Assembly: GCA_016870355.1 (NCBI GenBank)
Contig: VGBR01000008.1
Coordinates: 1-64,000, forward strand
Direction of reading: 5' to 3'
DNA from: Actinomycetota bacterium
GTDB lineage: Bacteria > Actinomycetota > Acidimicrobiia > IMCC26256 > PALSA-555
Length of the DNA: 64,000 nt
Below, piece by piece: positions 9,591-17,857 of this stretch. The notes under the pieces are model-generated. The model worked only from the letters and a program-made list of their open reading frames with translations. It had not been told where the DNA came from and made no database searches. Each line of letters starts with the position of its first letter. Positions within the stretch are counted from its first letter, which is position 1. Both the position numbers and the translations under genes were made by a program.

Positions 9591-10968
9591 CGAGCTCGAC
9601 CTTTCGAGCCCGCGCCACCTCCACGTGGTGGGCATCGGCGGAGCCGGGATGAGCGCGATCGCAACGGTGCTGGCGCGGATGGGCCACCACGTCAGCGGCT
9701 CGGACTTGAAGGCATCGCCGCGCACCGAACGCCTGCGTGCGATGGGGGTCGACGTTCACGTCGGTCACGTCGCCAAGCACCTGCCCGAAGCTCTCGACGC
9801 CGTGATCGTGTCGACCGCGGTGATACCGAGCAACGCCGAGGTCGTGGCAGCCAACGACCGCGCCGTGCCGGTCCTCCGTCGCGCCCAGGCGCTGCGCGCG
9901 ATCGTGAGAACCCGCCAGTCGATCGCCGTGGCCGGAAGCCACGGCAAGACCACCACCTCGTCGATGCTCACGCTGTGCCTGCGCGCTGCGGGGTGGCATC
10001 CCAGCTTCTTGATCGGTGGCGACCTCAACGAGGTCGGCACCAACGCGGCATATGACACCGGCGAATGGCTCGTGGTCGAAGCCGACGAGAGCGACGGCAC
10101 GTTCCTCGAGCTGATGCCCGACGCCGCCATCGTCACGAACATTGAAGCGGATCACCTCGATCACTATGGCGACTTCGACGCGTTGGTGCGCGCCTTCGAA
10201 GACTTTGTCGATCGAGTGTCCGGTGTCTGCGTCGTGTCGGCCGATGATCCACTCGCCGCCAAGTTGGCATCGACGCGCGATCACGTTCGAACGTTCGGAG
10301 TCGCCGAGCACGCGGACTACCGGATCGTTGACTACGAAGGTGCCCGCACCGGAAGCCGGTTCGACGTCGCCCGCGGTGGGGAGGTGCTCGGGAGCATCGA
10401 GCTCCCTGTGCCAGGTGCTCACAACGCCGCGAATGCGATCGCTGCTTGTGCACTGGCCCTCGAGCTGGGCGCGCCGTTCGATGCGTTGCACTCGGCGTTG
10501 GCGAGATTCGGTGGCGTCGCCCGCCGCTTCCAGTTCCGCGGCGAGGTCGAGGGCGTGACGCTCGTGGACGACTACGCGCACATCCCCGGCGAAGTTGCTG
10601 CGATGGTCCAAGCGGCGCGTGAAGGCGATTGGAACCGGGTCGTGGTGATCTTCCAGCCGCATCGGTACACGCGAACGGCGCGACTGTGGCGCGACTTCGC
10701 GGACGCGTTCGTCGATGCCGACGCGCTGATCCTCACCGACGTGTACGGCGCGGGGGAGCCCCCGCAACCTGGGGTGTCGGGTCGGCTCCTCGTGCAGTCG
10801 GTGCTCGACGCGCATCCCGCGCTGCCGGTCACCTACCTCCCGCGACACGCCGATGTGGTGTCGCACGCGCTCGCGCTGACTCGTCCCGGAGATGTGGTGC
10901 TCACGCTCGGTGCCGGTGACATCAACACGGTTCTGGATGAGTGGCTGGGCGCGGGAGCAGTGGCGTGA
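9580..10968 (+). CDS. murC: UDP-N-acetylmuramate--L-alanine ligase (ATG at 9580)
   Basis: HVVGIGGAGMSAIA, AGSHGKTTTSSM, DDYAHIPGEV motifs. Confidence 0.94.
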   Translation: MPPDELDLSSPRHLHVVGIGGAGMSAIATVLARMGHHVSGSDLKASPRTERLRAMGVDVHVGHVAKHLPEALDAVIVSTAVIPSNAEVVAANDRAVPVLRRAQALRAIVRTRQSIAVAGSHGKTTTSSMLTLCLRAAGWHPSFLIGGDLNEVGTNAAYDTGEWLVVEADESDGTFLELMPDAAIVTNIEADHLDHYGDFDALVRAFEDFVDRVSGVCVVSADDPLAAKLASTRDHVRTFGVAEHADYRIVDYEGARTGSRFDVARGGEVLGSIELPVPGAHNAANAIAACALALELGAPFDALHSALARFGGVARRFQFRGEVEGVTLVDDYAHIPGEVAAMVQAAREGDWNRVVVIFQPHRYTRTARLWRDFADAFVDADALILTDVYGAGEPPQPGVSGRLLVQSVLDAHPALPVTYLPRHADVVSHALALTRPGDVVLTLGAGDINTVLDEWLGAGAVA

Positions 10969-11948
10969 TGACCAGTCCCGCACTCGTCGACGATGTCGCG
11001 GCGGCACTCGAAGCGCGACTACCCGGTGCGGTGACGCGCAATGCTTCCATCGCGGATCTCACGACCTATCGAGTCGGTGGACCCGCGGCTGTGCTCGTGC
11101 GCGTGACCGACGAAGACGCGCTGCGTGAGGTCGCGGGCGTCGTCGCGGAGACCTGTGTCCCGGTACTCGTCGTCGGACGCGGGTCGAACCTGTTGGTCGC
11201 CGAGGCCGGCTTCTCCGGGGTCGCCATCGCGCTGTGCGATCGCTTCGACGCGGTCGATGTCGACGCGCGTGCCGGTGTTGTCGGCGCCGGCGGGAGCGCT
11301 CCGCTGCCCGTTGTTGCCCGGCGGGCCGCGAGCGCAGGCGTGGGCGGCCTCGAGTTCCTGGTCGGGATCCCGGGGTCGGTCGGCGGTGCCGTGAAGATGA
11401 ACGCCGGCGGGCACGGCCGGGAGACACGCGAGGTGCTCGAGTGCGCCTGGGTGCTCGATCTGGCAGCAGGGGAGAGCGCCCCGGTCGAAGAGCGCGACGG
11501 CGCGGCGCTCGACTTCTCGTACCGGCACTCCAACCTCCAGGACTCACACATCGTGCTGGGCGCGCGCCTTCAGGGTGCGCCCGATGCCATCGATGAGTGT
11601 GAAGCGCGGATCGCGGACATCGTGCGTTGGCGCCGCGAGCATCAGCCCGGCGGATCCAACGCGGGGTCGGTCTTCCAGAACCCGCCGGGTGATTCGGCCG
11701 GGCGCCTGATCGACGCCGCCGGACTCAAGGGTCTGCGCGTCGGCGGCGCCTTTGTGTCGGACAAGCACGCCAACTTCTTCCAAGCCGAGCCCGGCGCGAC
11801 CGCCGACGACGTCGCCGGGCTCATCGCCCTCGTCCGGACGCGCGTCGCCGACGCCACTGGCGTCACGCTCGAACCGGAGCTGAGGATGATCGGCTTCTCG
11901 GGTGTCAACGACACCCCCCAACAGTCCGCCGTGCAGGAGGACGCATGA
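10968..11948 (+). CDS. murB: UDP-N-acetylenolpyruvoylglucosamine reductase
   Basis: TYRVGGPAAVLV, GRGSNLLVAE, GIPGSVGGAVKMNAGGHG, GSVFQNPPG motifs; ATG 10968 overlaps the murC stop. Confidence 0.94.
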   Translation: MTSPALVDDVAAALEARLPGAVTRNASIADLTTYRVGGPAAVLVRVTDEDALREVAGVVAETCVPVLVVGRGSNLLVAEAGFSGVAIALCDRFDAVDVDARAGVVGAGGSAPLPVVARRAASAGVGGLEFLVGIPGSVGGAVKMNAGGHGRETREVLECAWVLDLAAGESAPVEERDGAALDFSYRHSNLQDSHIVLGARLQGAPDAIDECEARIADIVRWRREHQPGGSNAGSVFQNPPGDSAGRLIDAAGLKGLRVGGAFVSDKHANFFQAEPGATADDVAGLIALVRTRVADATGVTLEPELRMIGFSGVNDTPQQSAVQEDA

Positions 11949-12787
11949 CGACCTACGCACCACCCCGTCGCACGCCACGCGCACCACACGCGCCGCGCTC
12001 GCGCCCACCCAAGCGAACCCGTCCGCCTCGCCCGCGTCCGGCAGCGAAGTCGCGGCCACACGCGCGACCGGTGCCGATGGACCCGCGGTCGCGGGAGCGC
12101 CGCGTCGCGGTGACGCGCGAAGCCGGCCGTCGTCGCCTGCGCCGGTTGCTCTGGGTGCTCGGCGCGATCGGCACGGCCGCGCTTGGCACCGGACTCGTGC
12201 TCTCGCCGGCGCTCGACGTCAACCAGATCGAGGTCAGGGGAGTGGACAGCGCCTATCGGGCCGAGGTGCGGGCCGCCGCTGCGGTCGCCCGTGGCGAGGC
12301 GCTGCTCTTGGTCGACACCGGTGCGGTGACGAGGAGGGTCGAGCAGCTGATCTGGGTCGACGAAGCGAACGTCGTGCGCCGACTGCCCGGCACGCTCGCA
12401 GTCGAGGTGACCCCGCGGTTCCCGGTCGCGTGGCGCACCGGCGGTGACGGCACGATCGAGCTCATCGACGACCGCGGGGTCGCGATCATGCCCGCGCCCG
12501 GACCGCCACTCGGGCTTCCGGAGCTCCAGGTGGGCGGCGACGACATCCGGGCGGCCGCCAGGGTGGCCAACTCGATCCCCGAGGGCCTCGGGCCGCGGGT
12601 GGGCCGGGTCACGATCACCAACGGCGAGGCGAGCGTCTGGCTGACCTCGGGTACCGAGATCCAGCTGGGTCGAGTGCTGAGCGTCCACGAGAAGCTGCGG
12701 GCAGCCGAAGCCGTCCTTCAGGCCCTCGGTGGCGTCGCGGTCAACTACGTGAACGTCAAGGTGCCGAGCGCGCCGGTCACGGGCTGA
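11945..12787 (+). CDS. ftsQ: FtsQ/DivIB cell division protein with POTRA domain
   Basis: Basic N-terminus, one TM, POTRA-like VNQIEVRGVDSAYRAEV; between murB and ftsZ. Confidence 0.87.
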   Translation: MTTYAPPRRTPRAPHAPRSRPPKRTRPPRPRPAAKSRPHARPVPMDPRSRERRVAVTREAGRRRLRRLLWVLGAIGTAALGTGLVLSPALDVNQIEVRGVDSAYRAEVRAAAAVARGEALLLVDTGAVTRRVEQLIWVDEANVVRRLPGTLAVEVTPRFPVAWRTGGDGTIELIDDRGVAIMPAPGPPLGLPELQVGGDDIRAAARVANSIPEGLGPRVGRVTITNGEASVWLTSGTEIQLGRVLSVHEKLRAAEAVLQALGGVAVNYVNVKVPSAPVTG

Positions 12788-12837
12788 CGCGCCGAGTCCT
12801 GAGTCAGATGGATGGAGACAACAGCGGACATGGACAC

Positions 12838-12843
12838 TAGGAT
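12838..12843 (+). promoter_or_regulatory. Candidate -10 box TAGGAT in the ftsQ-ftsZ interval
   Basis: TANNNT hexamer in an otherwise GC-rich intergenic stretch. Confidence 0.3.
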
Positions 12844-13081
12844 TGACGCCGATTCGGCCCCGGTGCCGCACCACACGGGCGCTGCGCCGAACCCCTCGGA
12901 CCGTTTCTCGGTTGGCCGCGCGCCGACCGCGGAGCCCGAGGCACCCGAGCCCGACATCCCCCGGATTCACCCGTCGGGCGACGACAATGGTGGGGTCGGC
13001 ACTTCGGGGGCGCCGAGTGGCCCACCAGCTAGCCCCGCAGGACGGGGCGATACCCCGAGTGCGAGCGGAAGGAAGACCGAG

Positions 13082-14173
13082 ATGCTGGGGGACCCGCAGA
13101 ACTACCTAGCAGTCGTCAAGGTCGTCGGCGTCGGTGGTGGTGGTGGCAACGCCGTCAACCGCATGATCGACGCTGGCCTGAAGGGCGTCGAGTTCGTCGC
13201 CGTCAACACCGACGCGCAGTCGCTGCTGATCAGCGACGCCGATGTCAAGCTCGACATCGGGCGCACGCTCACCCGTGGCCTCGGCGCCGGCTCTGACCCC
13301 GACCTCGGCCGCCAAGCGGCAGAGGACCACCGCGACGAGATCGAAGAGGTGCTCAAGGGCGCCGACATGGTCTTTGTCACCGCGGGCGAGGGCGGCGGCA
13401 CCGGCACCGGTGGTGGGCCGGTGGTGGCCGAGATCGCCCGGTCGATCGGTGCGCTCACGATCGCGATCGTCACCCGACCATTCAGCTTCGAAGGCCGCCG
13501 GCGCGCCGTGCAGGCCGATGGCGGCATCCAGCGCTTGCGCGCCGTGGTCGACACGTTGATCGTCGTCCCCAACGACCGATTGCTCGAGGTCGCCGACGGG
13601 AAGGCGTCGCTGCTCACCGCGTTCAAGATGGCCGACGATGTGCTGCTCCAGGGTGTGCAGGGCATCGCGGACCTCATCACGACGCCCGGGCTCATCAACA
13701 CCGACTTCGCCGACGTGCGCGCGGTCATGAAGGACGCCGGCAACGCGCTCATGGGGATCGGCGCGGCCTCAGGTGAAGGGCGCGCGCTGTCCGCAGCGCG
13801 GAGCGCGATCTCGAGCGTGCTGCTCGAAGCGAGCATCGAAGGCGCGCGGGGGCTCTTGCTCAACGTCGCGGGGTCGTCGGATCTGGGTCTGTTCGAAGTC
13901 AACGAGGCTGCAGAGGTCGTGAAGGAGACGGCGCACCCGGACGCGAACATCATCTTCGGAGCAACCATCGACGACTCGCTCGGCGATGAAGTGCGAATCA
14001 CGGTGATCGCGGCGGGCTTCGAGCGCGCCGTCGGTGAGACGCGCTCGACGATGAAGCGTCGCCGGGAGCCAAGCCTGGGGCTGGCCGATGAGCTGGCGCG
14101 CTCCGTGTTCGACGATGTCGACGACGGTGGTGGTGGGGACGACGGCTTCGACGTGCCCGAGTTCCTTCGCTGA
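13082..14173 (+). CDS. ftsZ: Cell division GTPase FtsZ (ATG 13082 with upstream ggaagga; the ORF is open back to 12812)
   Basis: [40 protein letters not shown]-terminal conserved peptide DVPEFLR. Confidence 0.96.
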   Translation: MLGDPQNYLAVVKVVGVGGGGGNAVNRMIDAGLKGVEFVAVNTDAQSLLISDADVKLDIGRTLTRGLGAGSDPDLGRQAAEDHRDEIEEVLKGADMVFVTAGEGGGTGTGGGPVVAEIARSIGALTIAIVTRPFSFEGRRRAVQADGGIQRLRAVVDTLIVVPNDRLLEVADGKASLLTAFKMADDVLLQGVQGIADLITTPGLINTDFADVRAVMKDAGNALMGIGAASGEGRALSAARSAISSVLLEASIEGARGLLLNVAGSSDLGLFEVNEAAEVVKETAHPDANIIFGATIDDSLGDEVRITVIAAGFERAVGETRSTMKRRREPSLGLADELARSVFDDVDDGGGGDDGFDVPEFLR

Positions 14174-14200
14174 GAAGGACGTCACCCGACACGATCGCCC

Positions 14201-14917
14201 GTGATCGAGCTGCGGTTGGGCCGAGCCCGGGCGATCTGGACCGACCGGCTTGGCGGAGTCTCGGCTGCGCCGTACGACGACGCGAACCTCTCTCTACGGG
14301 TCGGTGACGACGACGCCGCCGTCGGCGAGAACCGAGCGCGGCTGGCGGCACACCTCGAGCTCGTGCCTCCAGAGCAGTGGTGGTGGCTTGATCAAGTGCA
14401 CGGGAGCACGACCATCGTCGCGACTGCTCCCGCGCCGAGCTCGCCTCCTGTCGCGGACGCGACCATCACGGCCACCCCGGGCCTTCCCTTGACCGTGATG
14501 ACGGCGGACTGCGCGCCGATTGCGCTCGCCACCAATGACGCGGTGGGAGTCGTGCACGCCGGGTGGCAGGGGATCGTCGCAGGCGTGATCGATGCAGGCG
14601 TCAGTGCCTTGCGCGACGTCAGCCACGGCGAGATCAAGGCTGCGATCGGACCGTGCATCCGGCCCGCGCGCTACGAGTTCGGTCGGGCCGAGCTCAATCG
14701 CGTCGTCGACGTGCTGGGTTCCGACGTCGAGGGGCGCACCGACAACGGCGACCCTGCGCTGGACCTCCCGCGTGCGGCGCGGCTCGCGCTCGAGCGCGCG
14801 GGAGTGGTCGACGTTGACGATGTCGAGATCTGCACGGCCGCGTCGCCTGACTACTTCTCTCATCGCCGCGACGGCACGACCGGCCGTCAGGCGCTCGTGC
14901 TCGTCCTCGAGTCATGA
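14201..14917 (+). CDS. pgeF: YfiH/laccase-domain purine nucleoside phosphorylase-like (peptidoglycan editing factor PgeF family)
   Basis: TADCAPI, VGVVHAGWQGIVAGV, AAIGPCI motifs; conserved location after ftsZ. Confidence 0.85.
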   Translation: MIELRLGRARAIWTDRLGGVSAAPYDDANLSLRVGDDDAAVGENRARLAAHLELVPPEQWWWLDQVHGSTTIVATAPAPSSPPVADATITATPGLPLTVMTADCAPIALATNDAVGVVHAGWQGIVAGVIDAGVSALRDVSHGEIKAAIGPCIRPARYEFGRAELNRVVDVLGSDVEGRTDNGDPALDLPRAARLALERAGVVDVDDVEICTAASPDYFSHRRDGTTGRQALVLVLES

Positions 14918-15579
14918 CCGATCCGCGTGTCGACCTTGCGGCCAACGTCGCCGAGATCCGCGGTCGGATTGCGGATGCCGCGAGCCGGAGTGGGCGAAAT
15001 CCCGACGCGATCACGCTCATCGCCGCGGCCAAGACGGTTGGCACGGACGCTCTCGTGGCGGTGCTTGCCGCCGGCGTCGTCGACCTCGGCGAGAACCGCA
15101 CCCAAGAGCTGCTCGCGAAGGCGCCCTTGTTGGCCGACGGTCCTGTCGCCCCGGTATGGCACTTCATCGGGGCGTTGCAACGCAACAAGGTGCGAGCACT
15201 TGCACCTTGGGTGCAGCGTTGGCACACGATCGACCGGTTGGAGCTGGCCGAGACCGTGGCGCGGCACGCGCCGGGCGCACGAGTGCTCGTCGAGGTGAAC
15301 CTCGGGGATGAGTCCGCGAAGGCGGGATGCGCTCCCGACGACGTACCAGCACTCGTTGATGCCGTGCGCGATCGCGACCTTGTGGTCGAAGGCCTGATGG
15401 CGGTGCCGCCACACGACGCCGATCCGCGACGTTGGTTCGCGTCCTTGCGAGAGCTGGCGGCACAAGAGGGACTTCCCCAGCTGTCGATGGGCATGAGTCA
15501 CGACTACGAGATCGCGGTCGAAGAAGGCGCCACGATGGTGCGCGTCGGGCGGGCCCTGTTCGGCGAACGTGCGGTGTGA
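14914..15579 (+). CDS. YggS family pyridoxal phosphate homeostasis protein
   Basis: AAAKTV, LGENRTQELLAKAP, WHFIGALQRNKVR, SMGMSHDYEIAVEEGATMVRVG. Confidence 0.92.
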   Translation: MTDPRVDLAANVAEIRGRIADAASRSGRNPDAITLIAAAKTVGTDALVAVLAAGVVDLGENRTQELLAKAPLLADGPVAPVWHFIGALQRNKVRALAPWVQRWHTIDRLELAETVARHAPGARVLVEVNLGDESAKAGCAPDDVPALVDAVRDRDLVVEGLMAVPPHDADPRRWFASLRELAAQEGLPQLSMGMSHDYEIAVEEGATMVRVGRALFGERAV

Positions 15580-15618
15580 GCGGCGCCGCGGCGACCTCGG
15601 ACCCGAAGCCGCCGAGAA

Positions 15619-15641
15619 GCGCCGCAGGTACCCTGCGGCGC
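15619..15641. repeat. Intergenic palindrome gcgccgcagg-tac-cctgcggcgc
   Basis: 10-bp perfect arms, 3-nt loop; same core as at 33294-33310 and 35840-35868. Confidence 0.9.
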
Positions 15642-15741
15642 CGGCGGCGTGGCCCGAGCGGCCTGGTGCGTAGCACCAAGAGCGGGAGTGGGTGGCGTAA
15701 CCTGGCTTCACGGAGGGCGTGCACACCCAGCACGCGATGGT

Positions 15742-16368
15742 TTGGCTTCCCTGTGGCGTCGCGCGATGGTCTATCTGGGCCTGCAAGATGATGACGACTA
15801 CTCGTACGACCAGTACGGGTACGGCGGTCAGGACGACGACCCGTACGTGGGCGAAGACCCGTACGTGGGTGACAACCGTCCGCCCCGGGCGATGGGTGGG
15901 GGTCCGGAGTACGCCGACGTCGGTGCCCGAGGCTTCCCCGAGACACGCGACGTGCGGCCGGTGCGGGAAGCACCTCCCACGCCGATGCGCGACTACGGCG
16001 AGCCGACCGTGCGCCCGCTTCCGCGCGCCGTGCCGCCGTCTGGGGTCATGGTCACGAAGCCAGCGGTCGTGCGGGCCGTGCCAATGCCCGCGGCCAAGGT
16101 GCACGTTGTGGAGCCGCACGGGTTCAACGACGCACCCGAGATCGGGGACCGGGTGAAGGACAACCAGGCCGTCATCCTCAACCTCCAGGATGTGCCGCGC
16201 GATCTCCAGCGTCGCCTGATCGACTTCAGCAGCGGCTTGGCGTACGCGGTGGGCGGCTCGATGTCACGTGTCGCCGATTCGGTGTTCCTCATCACCCCCC
16301 TGAACGTTCACCTCTCCGAAGAGGAGAAGGAGAAGCTCAGGGGTCGCGGGTTGTACCGGCGCGACTAG
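15742..16368 (+). CDS. sepF: SepF cell division protein (TTG 15742 proposed; ATG 15766 alternative)
   Basis: N-terminal amphipathic SLWRRAMVYLGLQDDDDY, NLQDVPRDLQRRLIDFSSGLAYAVGGSMSRVADSVFLITP. Confidence 0.9.
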   Translation: MASLWRRAMVYLGLQDDDDYSYDQYGYGGQDDDPYVGEDPYVGDNRPPRAMGGGPEYADVGARGFPETRDVRPVREAPPTPMRDYGEPTVRPLPRAVPPSGVMVTKPAVVRAVPMPAAKVHVVEPHGFNDAPEIGDRVKDNQAVILNLQDVPRDLQRRLIDFSSGLAYAVGGSMSRVADSVFLITPLNVHLSEEEKEKLRGRGLYRRD

Positions 16369-16383
16369 ACGCTCACCTCGCCC

Positions 16384-16632
16384 ATGGTCGAAGACATCCT
16401 GTGCCTGCTCCTCACGATCTTCATCGTCCTCCTCTTCATCCGCGCGCTGCTGTCGTGGTTCCCGGTCGAGCCCGGCTCGTTCCTCGCGCAGCTGAACGAC
16501 GTGTTACGCCTGCTCACGGACTGGGCAGTGCTCCCGCTCCGCTCGGTCATCCCTCCCGTCGGGATGCTCGACGTCTCGTTTCTGGTGCTCACCTTCGGCT
16601 TGTTGATCCTGAGGACCGCGATCTGCGAGTAG
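16384..16632 (+). CDS. YggT family small membrane protein
   Basis: Two hydrophobic segments, RALLSWFPVEPGSFLAQLNDVLRLLTDWAVLPLRSVIPPVG; sepF-yggT-divIVA order. Confidence 0.88.
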   Translation: MVEDILCLLLTIFIVLLFIRALLSWFPVEPGSFLAQLNDVLRLLTDWAVLPLRSVIPPVGMLDVSFLVLTFGLLILRTAICE

Positions 16633-16704
16633 CGCGGCCGCCCGGAGACGACCGTTGCGCACCATGGCGTTACGCCCCCTTCGGACCGCCTCGCACTCGT
16701 TCAC

Positions 16705-16710
16705 TACCAT
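16705..16710 (+). promoter_or_regulatory. Candidate -10 (TACCAT) 8 nt before divIVA ATG
   Basis: TANNNT at leaderless spacing. Confidence 0.45.
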
Positions 16711-16718
16711 TGACGCCC

Positions 16719-17744
16719 ATGGCAACCATGGACATCACTCCTCAAGAGCTTCGCGACATCGAGATTCGTGAGGCCTGGCGCGGATACCACCGCGACGACG
16801 TCGACGAGCTCCTCGAGCGAGCCGCGGCGACCATCGAACACCTCGAAGTCGAGGTGAGCCAGCTGCGCGCTCGTGGCGGTGGCGCGCCGATGCCGGCGGC
16901 AGCCCCCGCGCCCGCGGCGCCAATTCCCGCGCCGGCGCCCGCCGCGATGGCGACGCGGCCTGTTCGCACGCCTGAGACCGATGTCATTCAGCGCACCCTC
17001 GTGCTCGCGCAGAAGGCGGCGGATGAAGCCGTCGCCGAAGCCAAGACGAAGGCCGCGCAGATCGTCACCGAGTCCGAGGAGCGCGCGCAGGAGCTGGTCG
17101 CCGAGGCTGAGGCGAACGCGCGTCGCATCGCCGACGCCGAGAAAGCCCGCCTCGAAGAGGACATCGCGCGGCTCACCGAAGCCCGCGACACCCTCACCGC
17201 TGATGTCGACGCGCTCGAACGCTTCGAGCAGGACTACCGCGAGCGTCTCAAGGCTGCGATCCAGGCCGAGCTCGATCTGCTCGAGTCAGGAGTCGGCGGC
17301 GAACCGCGTCCCGAGGTCCACGAGCTCGACCTGCCGGACTCCGGTCCGTCGTGGTCGGCGTCCCAGGAAGGTGTCGGCACGATCGAACCGTCGCCAGCGC
17401 TCGCCGCCGTGCCACCGCCGAGCCCCACACCGACCGTGCACATCGAAGCCGTTCCCGCGTACGAAGCTGCGGCACCAGAGTCCGACTGGGACCCGGCCCC
17501 TGCCGGCGGTTGGACCGAGGGCGGCGACGACCGCACCGAGGTCGGGCTCGGGCTGGCGGCCGACGATGACGAGTACGTCGCCCAGGGCGACAGCCTCGAC
17601 GACGACGCGTTCTTCGCGTCATTGCGAGAGGCCGTGCGCGACGACTCGCCGCTTGGGCCAACGCGTGAGCGTGAAGAAGACGCGGCGTACTTCGACGAGG
17701 ACGACACCGAAGAGCACCGTCGCCTCTTCAAGCGTCGCCGGTAG
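16719..17744 (+). CDS. divIVA: DivIVA/Wag31-family polar growth protein
   Basis: MDITPQELRDIEIREAWRGYHRDDVDELLERAAATIEHLE plus a long coiled coil. Confidence 0.9.
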   Translation: MATMDITPQELRDIEIREAWRGYHRDDVDELLERAAATIEHLEVEVSQLRARGGGAPMPAAAPAPAAPIPAPAPAAMATRPVRTPETDVIQRTLVLAQKAADEAVAEAKTKAAQIVTESEERAQELVAEAEANARRIADAEKARLEEDIARLTEARDTLTADVDALERFEQDYRERLKAAIQAELDLLESGVGGEPRPEVHELDLPDSGPSWSASQEGVGTIEPSPALAAVPPPSPTPTVHIEAVPAYEAAAPESDWDPAPAGGWTEGGDDRTEVGLGLAADDDEYVAQGDSLDDDAFFASLREAVRDDSPLGPTREREEDAAYFDEDDTEEHRRLFKRRR

Positions 17745-17748
17745 CGCG

Positions 17749-17774
17749 GGCGGGGAGGGCAGGCCCTCCCCGCC
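17749..17774. terminator. Hairpin between convergent divIVA and ileS: ggcggggagggc-ag-gccctccccgcc
   Basis: 12-bp perfect arms; no T-tract, so an intrinsic terminator is only inferred. Confidence 0.55.
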
Positions 17775-17812
17775 AGCCCCTCCCAACGCGACTGTTCCGT
17801 GCTGAGGTGGTT

Positions 17813-17835
17813 GAGCGGCGGGCAAGCCGCCGCTC
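17813..17835. repeat. Second hairpin in the same convergent gap: gagcggcgg-gcaag-ccgccgctc
   Basis: 9-bp perfect arms. Confidence 0.7.
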
Positions 17836-17857
17836 GGGCGCTCCGATCCGTTCGTGG

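Noticed and set aside
9082-11007. 641-aa minus-strand ORF opposite murG/murC
   Set aside because: Antisense shadow of conserved MurG/MurC frames; no domain signature.
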